From the NCBI GenBank assembly GCA_020436125.1, contig JAGQYK010000002.1, positions 132,336 through 187,472 on the forward strand: a DNA stretch of 55,137 bases, written 5' to 3'. A program made the position numbers and the translations under genes. Shown one piece after another: positions 34,517 to 42,479 of this stretch. Within the stretch, counting starts at the first letter, position 1, and the number at the start of each line of letters is the position of its first letter. A model generated the notes under the pieces. That model did not search any database, was not told where the DNA came from, and saw only the letters and a program-made list of their open reading frames with translations. Source of the stretch: Cyclobacteriaceae bacterium (lineage in GTDB: Bacteria > Bacteroidota > Bacteroidia > Cytophagales > Cyclobacteriaceae).

Positions 34517-34956
34517 AACAAACTGTATTCAATAATTCTGGTAGTATTAGTCTCTTCAGATATTCTCACTTTGAAGAAATGCATCGGATATAAAGTAGGA
34601 ATCCGCTCTGGCCATTCTACAAAGCAATAGCACCCCGACTCAAAGTATTCCTCCACACCCATGTCGTAAGCTTCTGTTTCTTTTTTTAGTCTGTAAAAAT
34701 CAAAATGGTAAATCGTCTCTCCCTTGTCACTTTGATATTCGTTGATAATTGAAAATGTAGGGCTACTGGTATTCTCCGTTACTCCCAATTGCTCACAAAT
34801 CACCTTGATCAAAGTTGTTTTGCCTGAACCCATCTCCCCTTCAAAATACCACACCCTGGTAGCTCCGGCAACCCTTAACAGTTCATCTGCCACCGTCTTC
34901 AAATCAGCCATAGAGGCCGGTTTGCTACCCAGCACCCTCACCCAATTCTCAGGCAT
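34513..34956 (-). CDS. tsaE: tRNA threonylcarbamoyladenosine biosynthesis ATPase TsaE
   Basis: A 147-residue P-loop ATPase needed with TsaB and TsaD for N6-threonylcarbamoyladenosine at A37 of ANN-decoding tRNAs. The Walker A motif GEMGSGKTTLIK lies at about residues 40-51, SPTFSIINEY is the switch-like region, IYHFDFYRL the characteristic TsaE strand, and FVEWPERI the C-terminal signature. Length matches the family. It overlaps porX by eight bases and the AlaDH-like gene by four, hence translation-coupled to both. TsaE is essential in many bacteria, so disrupting any of the three genes could have polar effects. Confidence 0.95.
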   Translation of the reverse strand: MPENWVRVLGSKPASMADLKTVADELLRVAGATRVWYFEGEMGSGKTTLIKVICEQLGVTENTSSPTFSIINEYQSDKGETIYHFDFYRLKKETEAYDMGVEEYFESGCYCFVEWPERIPTLYPMHFFKVRISEETNTTRIIEYSLL

Positions 34957-36508
34957 TTTTCGAAGTTAAGAAAATTAAAGGAATCACCATTTCCTCCAGA
35001 CTCACCCCACCGTGTTGAAAAGTGTCTTTATAAAAATTCACGTAGTAATTGTAATTATTCGGATAGGCAAAAAACTGATCTTCGATCGCAAAAACATAGG
35101 ATGTGGAAACGTTAGATTTGGGTAAGAAAAAACGCTCTGGCTTTGGGCATTCCATTACCTTGTTACCATCATAGTTTAGGTTCTTTCCTTGCTTATAACG
35201 GAGATTGGTATTTACATTCCTATCACCAATAATCTTAAAAGGGCGTTTTACTCTAATGGTTCCATGATCAGTAGTAATGATCAGTTTCACTTTCTTTTCT
35301 GCAATCTTTTTAAGTATATCTAACAATGGTGAGTGCATAAACCAGGACCTTGTCAACGACCTGTATGCTGACTCATCAGGGGCAAGCTCTCGGATCATGG
35401 CCATATCCGTACGGGCATGAGAAAGCATGTCTACAAAATTGTAAACAATTACGTTGAGGTCATTACTAAATAAATTATTAACAGAGTTGACGAGATCTCT
35501 ACCTTCCTCTGTTTTTTTTATCTTATGATAAGAATGCTTTACGGTCAAGTTATTTCTTCTCAATTGCCGGGTTAGAAACTCATTCTCAAAATTATTCTTT
35601 GCATCGTCTTCGTCATCACCTACCCATAAATCAGGATGCGTCTTGGCCATTTCCGAAGGCATCATTCCTGAAAAAAGTGCATTGCGGGAATAGGCCGTAG
35701 TGGTGGGAATAATTGAGTAATAAGATTCCTCCTTTTCTACATTATAAAATTCTTCAATAATCGGCTTTAAAACCTTCCACTGATCATACCGAAGATTATC
35801 AATCACAAAGACAAACGTTGGTATTCCTTTTTCCATCTCAGGAAACACTTTCTTCTTGAATACCTGATGAGACAAAATGGGTTTGGACGAATTAGGATCA
35901 TTGAGCCAAGACTCATAATTACGTTTTACGAATCTGCAAAAATTGGTATTCGCTTCCACCTTTTGCATCTCAAAGACTTCCGCCATGTCCTTGTTATCAC
36001 CTTCATCCAACTGCAGTTCCCAAAAAATTAATTTCTTGTAGACCTCTGCCCATTTCTCATGATCCAGATCATCCAAAAATGACATACTTATGTTCCTGAA
36101 CTCCTGTTGATAATTGAGATTAGTCTTCTCAATTACCAATCTTTTGTTATCCAATATTTTCTTTACAGCTAACAAGATCTGACTTGGATTCAACGGCTTG
36201 ATCAAATAATCGTCAATCTTAGCACCAATGGCCTCCTCCATGATCTGTTCCTCCTCATTCTTAGTAATCATGACCACTGGCAACGTAGGCTTATCCCCCT
36301 TTATCAATGCAAGCGCTTCCAACCCAGACATCCCAGGCATGTGTTCATCAAGAAAAACCACATCAAAATGCTTGGACTCACATAATTCAACCGCATCTGA
36401 TCCATTGTTAACCGGAGTGATGTCATATCCTCGCTGTTGAAGAAACAGGATATGAGGTTTCAAAAGATCAATCTCATCGTCTGCCCACAAAATGTTATAC
36501 CTTTGCAC
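34949..36508 (-). CDS. porX: PorX-type response regulator with PglZ phosphodiesterase domain
   Basis: A 519-residue protein. The receiver domain covers about 1-120 with D10/D11, phosphorylatable D54 (VFLDEHMPG) and K104. A linker leads to a PglZ, alkaline-phosphatase-superfamily domain (about 230-519). Conserved metal and nucleophile residues are D237, the threonine cluster T269-T271, D360, H364, D414/H415 (TTDHGT) and H499. PorX of Porphyromonas gingivalis, partner of histidine kinase PorY, activates T9SS genes and is reported to hydrolyse cyclic oligonucleotides. No PorY kinase lies in this window. It begins with GTG at 36508. Two T9SS cargo genes are also in this window, in accord with this role. 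Confidence 0.92.
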   Translation of the reverse strand: MQRYNILWADDEIDLLKPHILFLQQRGYDITPVNNGSDAVELCESKHFDVVFLDEHMPGMSGLEALALIKGDKPTLPVVMITKNEEEQIMEEAIGAKIDDYLIKPLNPSQILLAVKKILDNKRLVIEKTNLNYQQEFRNISMSFLDDLDHEKWAEVYKKLIFWELQLDEGDNKDMAEVFEMQKVEANTNFCRFVKRNYESWLNDPNSSKPILSHQVFKKKVFPEMEKGIPTFVFVIDNLRYDQWKVLKPIIEEFYNVEKEESYYSIIPTTTAYSRNALFSGMMPSEMAKTHPDLWVGDDEDDAKNNFENEFLTRQLRRNNLTVKHSYHKIKKTEEGRDLVNSVNNLFSNDLNVIVYNFVDMLSHARTDMAMIRELAPDESAYRSLTRSWFMHSPLLDILKKIAEKKVKLIITTDHGTIRVKRPFKIIGDRNVNTNLRYKQGKNLNYDGNKVMECPKPERFFLPKSNVSTSYVFAIEDQFFAYPNNYNYYVNFYKDTFQHGGVSLEEMVIPLIFLTSKNA

Positions 36509-36557
36509 TAGCTGTTTTATTTAAATTCAGCCTAATTTACGAGTTATACGGATAATC

Positions 36558-37823
36558 TTGGGCCAAAGCATCAATAAAAAGAAAATCATAAACGACCCGA
36601 TCTATGGGTTTGTTCCAATACCTGGCGAACTCATTTTCGATCTCATTCAACATCCTTATTTTCAGCGGCTAAGGCATATTAAACAACTCGGTCTTACTGA
36701 TCTCATATACCCCGGTGCCATTCACACCCGCTTTAATCATGCAATAGGTGCCATGCACCTAATGGGAAGGGTTTTGGATAATTTAAGATTGAAAGGAATC
36801 GAGATTACACCTCAAGAATATGAGGCCTCGCAAATTGCTACATTACTGCATGACATTGGCCATGGCCCTTTTTCCCATGCACTGGAAGAAACGCTACTCC
36901 ATCATGTAAATCATGAAAGTATTTCCTTTCAGTTTATGAAAGAACTCAATACGATCTTTAACAATCAGCTACATCTTGCGCTTCAAATATTTCAAAATAC
37001 GTATCAAAGAAAATTCTTTCATCAGCTAGTAAGCAGCCAACTTGATACAGACCGGTTAGATTATCTGAGCAGAGATTCTTTTTTCACAGGAGTAAGCGAA
37101 GGTGCCGTTGGGGTAGATAGAATTGTTGTTATGCTAAACGTCTCCAACGACCAACTGGTGGTAGAAGAAAAAGGTATTTACAGTATTGAGAATTTCCTTA
37201 ATGCTCGTAGGTTAATGTACTGGCAGGTCTACTTACATAAAACAGCAGTGAGTGCAGAACGGATGCTGGTCAACCTAATTAAAAGAGCTGAGTATCTTGT
37301 GCAATCCGGTGATATGCTTTCGTGTTCCGAGTCACTCTTCTTTTTTCTTAAAAGGTCATATACCCTCGAAGATTTCAGGCGGCATGAAGTGATTAATCAT
37401 TTCGGGTTGTTGGATGACAACGACATTTGGGGCGCTATCAAGCTCTGGCAAAACCATCCTGATCAAATATTATCAACCCTATGCAAAATGCTGTTGCAGC
37501 GAAATCTATTCCAAATCATTCTTACCAATGACCCCATAGAAAAAGCTACCATCGAGCTGGTGCGTTCTGAAATTTGTGATACCTACAAGGTGTTGAGAAA
37601 AGATGCCTCTTTTTTGTTTTCCCATGGTGTGGTTTCCAATGAGGCTTACGTAAGTGAAGGACACGGTATCCACATCTTGACTAAGAAAGGTGAACTGAAA
37701 GAAATCGCTAATGCATCCGATTTACCCAATATTAAGGCACTTAGTAAAATCGTTAAAAAAAACTATCTATGCTGCCCTAAAAATGTATCTTTGAAAAGAA
37801 GTAACCTTCAAAGTTCGAACTAA
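36558..37823 (+). CDS. HD-domain phosphohydrolase (SAMHD1/dGTPase-like)
   Basis: A 421-residue metal-dependent phosphohydrolase. The metal-binding pattern is H61 (RFNHAIGAMH), H98-D99 (TLLHDIGHGPFSH) and D163 in QLDTDRLDYLSRDS, the same spacing as in SAMHD1 and dGTPase-like HD proteins, which suggests a dNTP triphosphohydrolase-like or related role. Helical remainder. It starts at TTG 36558 with a good N-terminal match IINDPIYGFVPIPGELIFDLI split across 11-31. It is divergent from porX (49 bases apart) and is followed 28 bases later by lpxD, the start of the lipid A genes. Substrate unknown. Confidence 0.88.
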   Translation: MGQSINKKKIINDPIYGFVPIPGELIFDLIQHPYFQRLRHIKQLGLTDLIYPGAIHTRFNHAIGAMHLMGRVLDNLRLKGIEITPQEYEASQIATLLHDIGHGPFSHALEETLLHHVNHESISFQFMKELNTIFNNQLHLALQIFQNTYQRKFFHQLVSSQLDTDRLDYLSRDSFFTGVSEGAVGVDRIVVMLNVSNDQLVVEEKGIYSIENFLNARRLMYWQVYLHKTAVSAERMLVNLIKRAEYLVQSGDMLSCSESLFFFLKRSYTLEDFRRHEVINHFGLLDDNDIWGAIKLWQNHPDQILSTLCKMLLQRNLFQIILTNDPIEKATIELVRSEICDTYKVLRKDASFLFSHGVVSNEAYVSEGHGIHILTKKGELKEIANASDLPNIKALSKIVKKNYLCCPKNVSLKRSNLQSSN

Positions 37824-37851
37824 TTATGATAATCAAATCATTCCTTAATTA

Positions 37852-38910
37852 ATGGAGTTTACCATTAAGCAAATCGCAGCAATGTTGGGTGGTGTTGTCA
37901 AAGGAGACACCAGTGCCAAGATTAATATGCTTGCCAAAATTCAAGAAGCCAAACCTGGCCAGATTGCTTTTTTGTCAAACCCCAAGTACGAACATTTCAT
38001 TTATGAAACGAAAGCAAGCGCTGTCATTGTAAAGAAGGACTTTATTCCCAAAAAACCGATAAGCTCAAGTTTGATAATGGTGGACGACCCTTATTCAAGT
38101 TTTACTGTTCTTCTGGAGGAGTATCATAAAATGATAAGCTTTCAAAAGGAAGGGATTGAAGAGCCTTGCTTCATCGGAGATAATTCTACAATAGGAAAAT
38201 CAATTTACAGAGGTGCATTCTCTTACATTGGCAATAATGTAAAAATTGGAGACAATGTAAAGGTATATCCTCACACCTACATCGGAGACAATGTTGTAGT
38301 TGGAAATAACACTATTCTACACCCCAATGTAAAACTATACGCAGGCACAGTAGTCGGCAGTAATTGCATCATCCATTCAGGCACTGTATTGGGTAGTGAT
38401 GGATTTGGATTTGCTCCTCAAGAAGATGGTACTTACAAAACCATACCCCAGTTGGGCAATGTGATTTTGGAGGATAATGTGACAATAGGCGCAAACACGG
38501 TGATAGATTGTGCTACACTTTCAGGAGATTCAACCATAGTAAGGTCGGGTGTAAAACTTGACAACCTCATACAGGTCGCTCATAATGTAGAAATTGGGAA
38601 AAATACTGTAATCGCAGCCCAGACCGGCATTTCTGGATCAACAAAGATTGGCGAAAACTGTGTTTTTGCCGGACAGGTTGGAATTGCGGGCCATTTGGTC
38701 ATAGCCAACAGAACAAGTGTTGGAGCGCAGGCTGGTATTCCAAAGTCTATCAAAGAAGAAGGACAAAAACTTATTGGCTATCCGGTGCTTGATGTAAAAG
38801 AGTATTTCCGGTCGTATGCATTATTTAAGCAACTCCCGGACATCAGTACAAGGCTCAGGCAACTTGAACAGAAGCTAGTAGCAGGGCAATCAGCCGTAAA
38901 ATCTGATTGA
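37852..38910 (+). CDS. lpxD: UDP-3-O-acylglucosamine N-acyltransferase
   Basis: A 352-residue acyltransferase that adds the amide-linked 3-hydroxyacyl chain in the third step of lipid A synthesis. The N-terminal uridine-binding domain (about 1-100, with FLSNPKYEHFIYETKAS) is followed by a left-handed beta helix of hexapeptide repeats (IGDNSTIG, IGNNVKIGDNV, IGDNVVVGNN). The catalytic His lies in LDNLIQVAHNVEIGKN (near residue 247). C-terminal helix pair from about 320. Length fits the family (340-350). It precedes lpxC/fabZ and lpxA, all four lipid A-related steps in one stretch. Confidence 0.96.
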   Translation: MEFTIKQIAAMLGGVVKGDTSAKINMLAKIQEAKPGQIAFLSNPKYEHFIYETKASAVIVKKDFIPKKPISSSLIMVDDPYSSFTVLLEEYHKMISFQKEGIEEPCFIGDNSTIGKSIYRGAFSYIGNNVKIGDNVKVYPHTYIGDNVVVGNNTILHPNVKLYAGTVVGSNCIIHSGTVLGSDGFGFAPQEDGTYKTIPQLGNVILEDNVTIGANTVIDCATLSGDSTIVRSGVKLDNLIQVAHNVEIGKNTVIAAQTGISGSTKIGENCVFAGQVGIAGHLVIANRTSVGAQAGIPKSIKEEGQKLIGYPVLDVKEYFRSYALFKQLPDISTRLRQLEQKLVAGQSAVKSD

Positions 38911-39009
38911 TTTATCTTAAAGTCAGTCAAGCCTCGTTTTTTTTGGCTATAATTACCCCCATTTATTACAGCAGAGCCCTATTTTTTAGATTATACGAGG
39001 AATAGGGGT

Positions 39010-39017
39010 TAAATTTG
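39010..39017 (+). promoter_or_regulatory. -7 promoter box TAAATTTG for the lpxC/fabZ-lpxA unit
   Basis: Perfect TAnnTTTG match, ending 16 bases before the ATG at 39034, within the 123 bases after lpxD. It implies an internal promoter separate from lpxD. A weak AGGGG/CCCCT hairpin overlaps it. Confidence 0.55.
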
Positions 39018-39033
39018 CCCCTTTTACTACGAA

Positions 39034-40431
39034 ATGCTAAATCACAAGCAGCAGACAATTAAGAAATCCGTGACTTTGTCCGGAGTTGGCTTACATACAG
39101 GGATAGTCACTAACATGACATTTCTGCCTGCCAAGCCCAACCATGGTATTAAGTTTCAACGAATTGACCTTCCTGGCTCCCCTATTATTGATGCAGACTG
39201 CGACAATGTAGTAGATGTATCCAGAGGTACCACCATTGAACAAAGCGGAGCACGGATAAGTACCATCGAACACACCCTTGCAGCCCTTACCGGCCTTGAG
39301 ATTGACAATGTTCTCATCCAATTAGACGGGCCGGAGGCTCCTATAATGGACGGTAGCTCTATTCAATTCGTAAACGTGTTGAATGAAGCTGGAACAGAGG
39401 AGCAAAATGCGCTTCGCGATTTCTTTGAAGTTCAGGACAGCATCTTCTACCGTGAGGTTGATCGCAATGTAGAAATCGCTGCGCTTCCACTTGATGATTA
39501 CAGAGTGACAGTGATGATTGACTATAATTCACCCGTTTTAGGAAGTCAGCATGCCTCCATCACTAATATCCGTCAATTTGAAAAAGAGATAGCTTCATGT
39601 AGAACATTCTGTTTTCTACATGAATTAGAAATGCTTTATAAGAACAATCTCATCCGTGGTGGCGATTTGAACAATGCCATTGTTATTGTTGACAGGGTGG
39701 TTCAAGAACACGAACTGGATAATATTGCCCAAATGCTGAATAAGCCAAGGGTTGAGGTAAAGAAAGAAGGAATACTTAATAATGTGGAGCTGCGCTATAA
39801 CAACGAGCCGGCAAGACATAAGTTATTGGATATCATAGGCGATCTAACCTTGGCTGGCCGTCCTTTGAAGGCTCAAATTCTGGCAGCACGACCAGGTCAT
39901 GCCGCGAATGTCGCTTTCGCCAAAAAGCTTAAAAAAGCTATGGCCGAAGCTGACAAAAAAGGGATACCACGTTACAACCCTAGCTTACCTCCAGTACTTG
40001 ATATCAATCAGATATCAAATGTTCTGCGTCATCGTTATCCTTTTTTATTAATTGATAAGATCATACACTTGGATCACCAAAGTGTAGCTGGCGTAAAAAA
40101 CGTGACCATGAACGAGCCTTTCTTTCAAGGTCACTTTCCTGGCAACCCGGTTATGCCGGCAGTACTTCAGGTTGAAGCAATGGCACAAATTGGTGGTATA
40201 TTTGTGCTCAATACGGTGCCAGATCCGGAAAACTATTGGACTTACTTCCTGGGGATAGAATCCTTTCGATTTAGAAAAATGGTACTCCCTGGTGATACTT
40301 TAGTTATTCAATGTAATCTGCTCGTTCCTATCAAAAGAGGAATTGCGAAAATGTCTGGCAGAGCTTACGTGGGTAGTTCTTTGGTATGTGAAGGCACCAT
40401 GACCGCTAGCATTGTTAGAAAAGACGCATGA
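39034..40431 (+). CDS. lpxC: Bifunctional LpxC deacetylase / FabZ hydroxyacyl-ACP dehydratase
   Basis: A 465-residue fusion. Residues 1-310 are LpxC, the committed zinc deacetylase of lipid A synthesis: zinc ligands H80 (STIEHTLAAL), H262 and D266 (HKLLDIIGD), with H289 (ARPGH) as the general acid. Residues about 320-465 are FabZ, which dehydrates 3-hydroxyacyl-ACP: catalytic His367 in FFQGHFPGNPVMP and E381 in QVEAMAQIGG. The two enzymes compete for the same 3-hydroxyacyl-ACP pool, so the fusion fixes their ratio. This fusion is a known trait of Bacteroidota. Its stop overlaps lpxA (ATGA). Confidence 0.97.
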   Translation: MLNHKQQTIKKSVTLSGVGLHTGIVTNMTFLPAKPNHGIKFQRIDLPGSPIIDADCDNVVDVSRGTTIEQSGARISTIEHTLAALTGLEIDNVLIQLDGPEAPIMDGSSIQFVNVLNEAGTEEQNALRDFFEVQDSIFYREVDRNVEIAALPLDDYRVTVMIDYNSPVLGSQHASITNIRQFEKEIASCRTFCFLHELEMLYKNNLIRGGDLNNAIVIVDRVVQEHELDNIAQMLNKPRVEVKKEGILNNVELRYNNEPARHKLLDIIGDLTLAGRPLKAQILAARPGHAANVAFAKKLKKAMAEADKKGIPRYNPSLPPVLDINQISNVLRHRYPFLLIDKIIHLDHQSVAGVKNVTMNEPFFQGHFPGNPVMPAVLQVEAMAQIGGIFVLNTVPDPENYWTYFLGIESFRFRKMVLPGDTLVIQCNLLVPIKRGIAKMSGRAYVGSSLVCEGTMTASIVRKDA

Positions 40432-41228
40432 GTAAATATCCCTTAGCCAACGTTCATCCTGACGCAAAGATCGGAAACGATGTAGTTATTGAACCTTTTG
40501 CTACAATCAAAAGTGATGTAGTGATAGGAGACGGAAGTTGGATCGGCCCCAATGCCATCATTTGGGAAGGTGCACGACTTGGTAAAAATGTAAAGGTATT
40601 TCCTGGAGCTTCCATCTCATCTGTTCCTCAGGATTTAAAATTTGCTGGAGAAAAAACAGAAACCTTTATAGGTGATAATACTGTCATCCGGGAATTTGTT
40701 ACCATCAGTAGAGGTACTGCAGATAAGCATAAGACTGAAATTGGAAACAACTGCCTGCTCATGGCTTATGTGCATATTGCCCATGATTGTACTATTGGTA
40801 ACAATTGCATTTTTGCCAACGCGGTTCAAGTGGCTGGTCACGTAGTTATAGAAGATTGGGCTATCATAGGAGGTTCCAGCGCTGTTCATCAGTTTGTTAA
40901 AATAGGCGCACATGTAATGGTATCAGGAGGTTCATTGGTGAGAAAAGACATACCACCTTATACCAAGGCGGCAAGAGAACCACTTACTTACTGTGGTGTC
41001 AATACAATAGGGCTTCGCAGAAGAGGGTTTACTTCAGAAAAAATATCTGAGATTCAAGATGCCTACCGAATCATCTTTTTGAAGGGGCTCAACAATTCTA
41101 AAGCCATCGAACATGTCGAAAAGGAAATTATTCCGAGCCAGGAACGTGACTATATCGTTGCTTTTATTAAAAGCTCTGAACGTGGAGTCATGAAGGGATT
41201 CTCCACAAGCTCTGCCAATTTTGAATGA
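40428..41228 (+). CDS. lpxA: UDP-N-acetylglucosamine acyltransferase
   Basis: A 266-residue trimeric acyltransferase adding a 3-hydroxyacyl chain to UDP-GlcNAc, first step of lipid A synthesis. The left-handed beta helix covers about 1-190 with hexapeptide repeats (NVHPDAKIGNDVVIEPF, IGDGSWIGPNAII). The catalytic His sits in AYVHIAHDCTIGNN (near 122). The C-terminal helical domain starts around GLRRRGFTSEKISEIQD. Length fits the family (258-265). Coupled by four-base overlaps to lpxC/fabZ before and to the ABC ATPase after. Confidence 0.96.
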   Translation: MSKYPLANVHPDAKIGNDVVIEPFATIKSDVVIGDGSWIGPNAIIWEGARLGKNVKVFPGASISSVPQDLKFAGEKTETFIGDNTVIREFVTISRGTADKHKTEIGNNCLLMAYVHIAHDCTIGNNCIFANAVQVAGHVVIEDWAIIGGSSAVHQFVKIGAHVMVSGGSLVRKDIPPYTKAAREPLTYCGVNTIGLRRRGFTSEKISEIQDAYRIIFLKGLNNSKAIEHVEKEIIPSQERDYIVAFIKSSERGVMKGFSTSSANFE

Positions 41229-41842
41229 ATATAGTTACTGAGAATCTGGGTAAGCGATTCAATCGCGAGTGGATTTTCAAAAAACTGTATTTTAGCTTTG
41301 AACAAGGTAATAGCTATGCCATTGTAGGGCCCAACGGATCAGGAAAATCTACTCTCATGCAGGTGTTATGGGGTCAGGTGCCCACTAGCACCGGTTCGAT
41401 TACTTACTCCTCTCGAAAAAATACAGTTCCTGAGGAGGAAGCATTCAAGAACGTATCCATTGCCACCCCCTACATGGAATTGATAGAGGAGTTTACGCTG
41501 AAGGAGATGATTGAATTTCATTTCAAATTTAAGCCAATAGTCCAAAACCGATCCTTGAAAGACCTGGCTGATTTGATGGAATTAAGTCATGCCCAAAACA
41601 AGCTCATTTCTAATTTTTCATCTGGTATGAAGCAACGACTTAAGCTTGGACTGGCCTTCTTTTCGGATACCTCTGCGCTCTTTCTCGATGAACCTACCAC
41701 CAATCTGGACAAAAGGGCAATAGAATGGTATCAGGTAAAACTGAGGGAATTCGGGGCCTCCAGACTGGTTTTAATCGCTTCAAATACTGAATACGAATAT
41801 CCAGAAAACTGCCAAAAGGTGGACTTAATGAGTCTAAAGTAG
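41225..41842 (+). CDS. ABC transporter ATP-binding protein
   Basis: A 205-residue single nucleotide-binding domain. Walker A is GPNGSGKST (about residues 35-43), the signature is FSSGMKQRLKL (near 134-144), and Walker B is ALFLDEPTTNLD (near 155-166). The short linker and SGMKQ signature resemble the CcmA/YhbB-type or bacitracin-type exporters. There is no permease gene beside it, so the partner must be encoded elsewhere. It overlaps lpxA by four bases, and transport of a lipid or envelope component is a guess from context only. Confidence 0.9.
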   Translation: MNIVTENLGKRFNREWIFKKLYFSFEQGNSYAIVGPNGSGKSTLMQVLWGQVPTSTGSITYSSRKNTVPEEEAFKNVSIATPYMELIEEFTLKEMIEFHFKFKPIVQNRSLKDLADLMELSHAQNKLISNFSSGMKQRLKLGLAFFSDTSALFLDEPTTNLDKRAIEWYQVKLREFGASRLVLIASNTEYEYPENCQKVDLMSLK

Positions 41843-41968
41843 GTTACATTTAACTCCTTCAGGTGATTAAATACGTTAGCCATATCTATTTTAGAGGGCA
41901 AATCATAGGGTTCCTTTTTTTAGCGAATCCATTTTCTTAAGTTTATTACGATTTTTAAAAGCTATAGA

Positions 41969-42433
41969 ATGAAACAAATAGGAAAGTTTGCACTACTTGG
42001 GGTTGTTTTTGGGATTCTTCTGGTAAGCCAGGGATGCAAGAAAAGCTCTGGCCCCGGAGAGACTGTTGAGGATATTCAATTGGGAAAACTCTCCAAGACC
42101 TGGAATGCAACCTCAGTGAAATTGGATAATGTAGATCAAACAGACTACGATAACTTTGCGCTTACTATTTCAGGAACTGCAGGAAGTACTACTTTTGGGT
42201 ACTCTGCAGCAGGCAGACCTACTACCCTTAGCCCTTGGTTATCCAGCGGACAATGGAAGTTTGGAGCTAGCCCAGAAACACAAATCATCAGAGATCCTGA
42301 CACAGGGGATGAATTGGATATGACCTATTCTGTAACCGATACTCAATTACAAATTACATTTACATTTACAGGAGACGGCTACCCAGGTAGGGTTTCCAAT
42401 GTAAAGGGCCAATGGGTATTTACCTTCGAATAA
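41969..42433 (+). CDS. Small lipoprotein of unknown function
   Basis: A 154-residue lipoprotein: signal peptide MKQIGKFALLGVVFGILLVSQGC with lipobox cysteine 23, then a KKSSGPG linker. The mature part (about 30-154) is beta-rich with repeated aromatic residues (LGKLSKTWNATSVKLD, STTFGYSAAGRPTT, SSGQWKFGA, NVKGQWVFTF), a layout seen in lipocalin-like or DUF5004-type lipoproteins of Bacteroidota, but I do not assign a family. The Ser/Gly linker after the cysteine favours surface or periplasmic-leaflet display. It has its own terminator. Confidence 0.75.
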   Translation: MKQIGKFALLGVVFGILLVSQGCKKSSGPGETVEDIQLGKLSKTWNATSVKLDNVDQTDYDNFALTISGTAGSTTFGYSAAGRPTTLSPWLSSGQWKFGASPETQIIRDPDTGDELDMTYSVTDTQLQITFTFTGDGYPGRVSNVKGQWVFTFE

Positions 42434-42450
42434 AAAAACAAGACTTAATA

Positions 42451-42479
42451 AAAAAGGCTCCTAAAAGGAGCCTTTTTTT
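42451..42479. terminator. Bidirectional intrinsic terminator
   Basis: Perfect 8-bp stem AGGCTCCT/AGGAGCCT (42455-42473) with loop AAA, flanked by A and T runs. It ends the lipoprotein gene and touches the last codon of mutS2 on the other strand. Confidence 0.93.

Noticed and set aside
38930-38948. AGCC/GGCT hairpin with T-rich loop after lpxD
   Set aside because: Only four base pairs and the T run lies in the loop, not after the stem.
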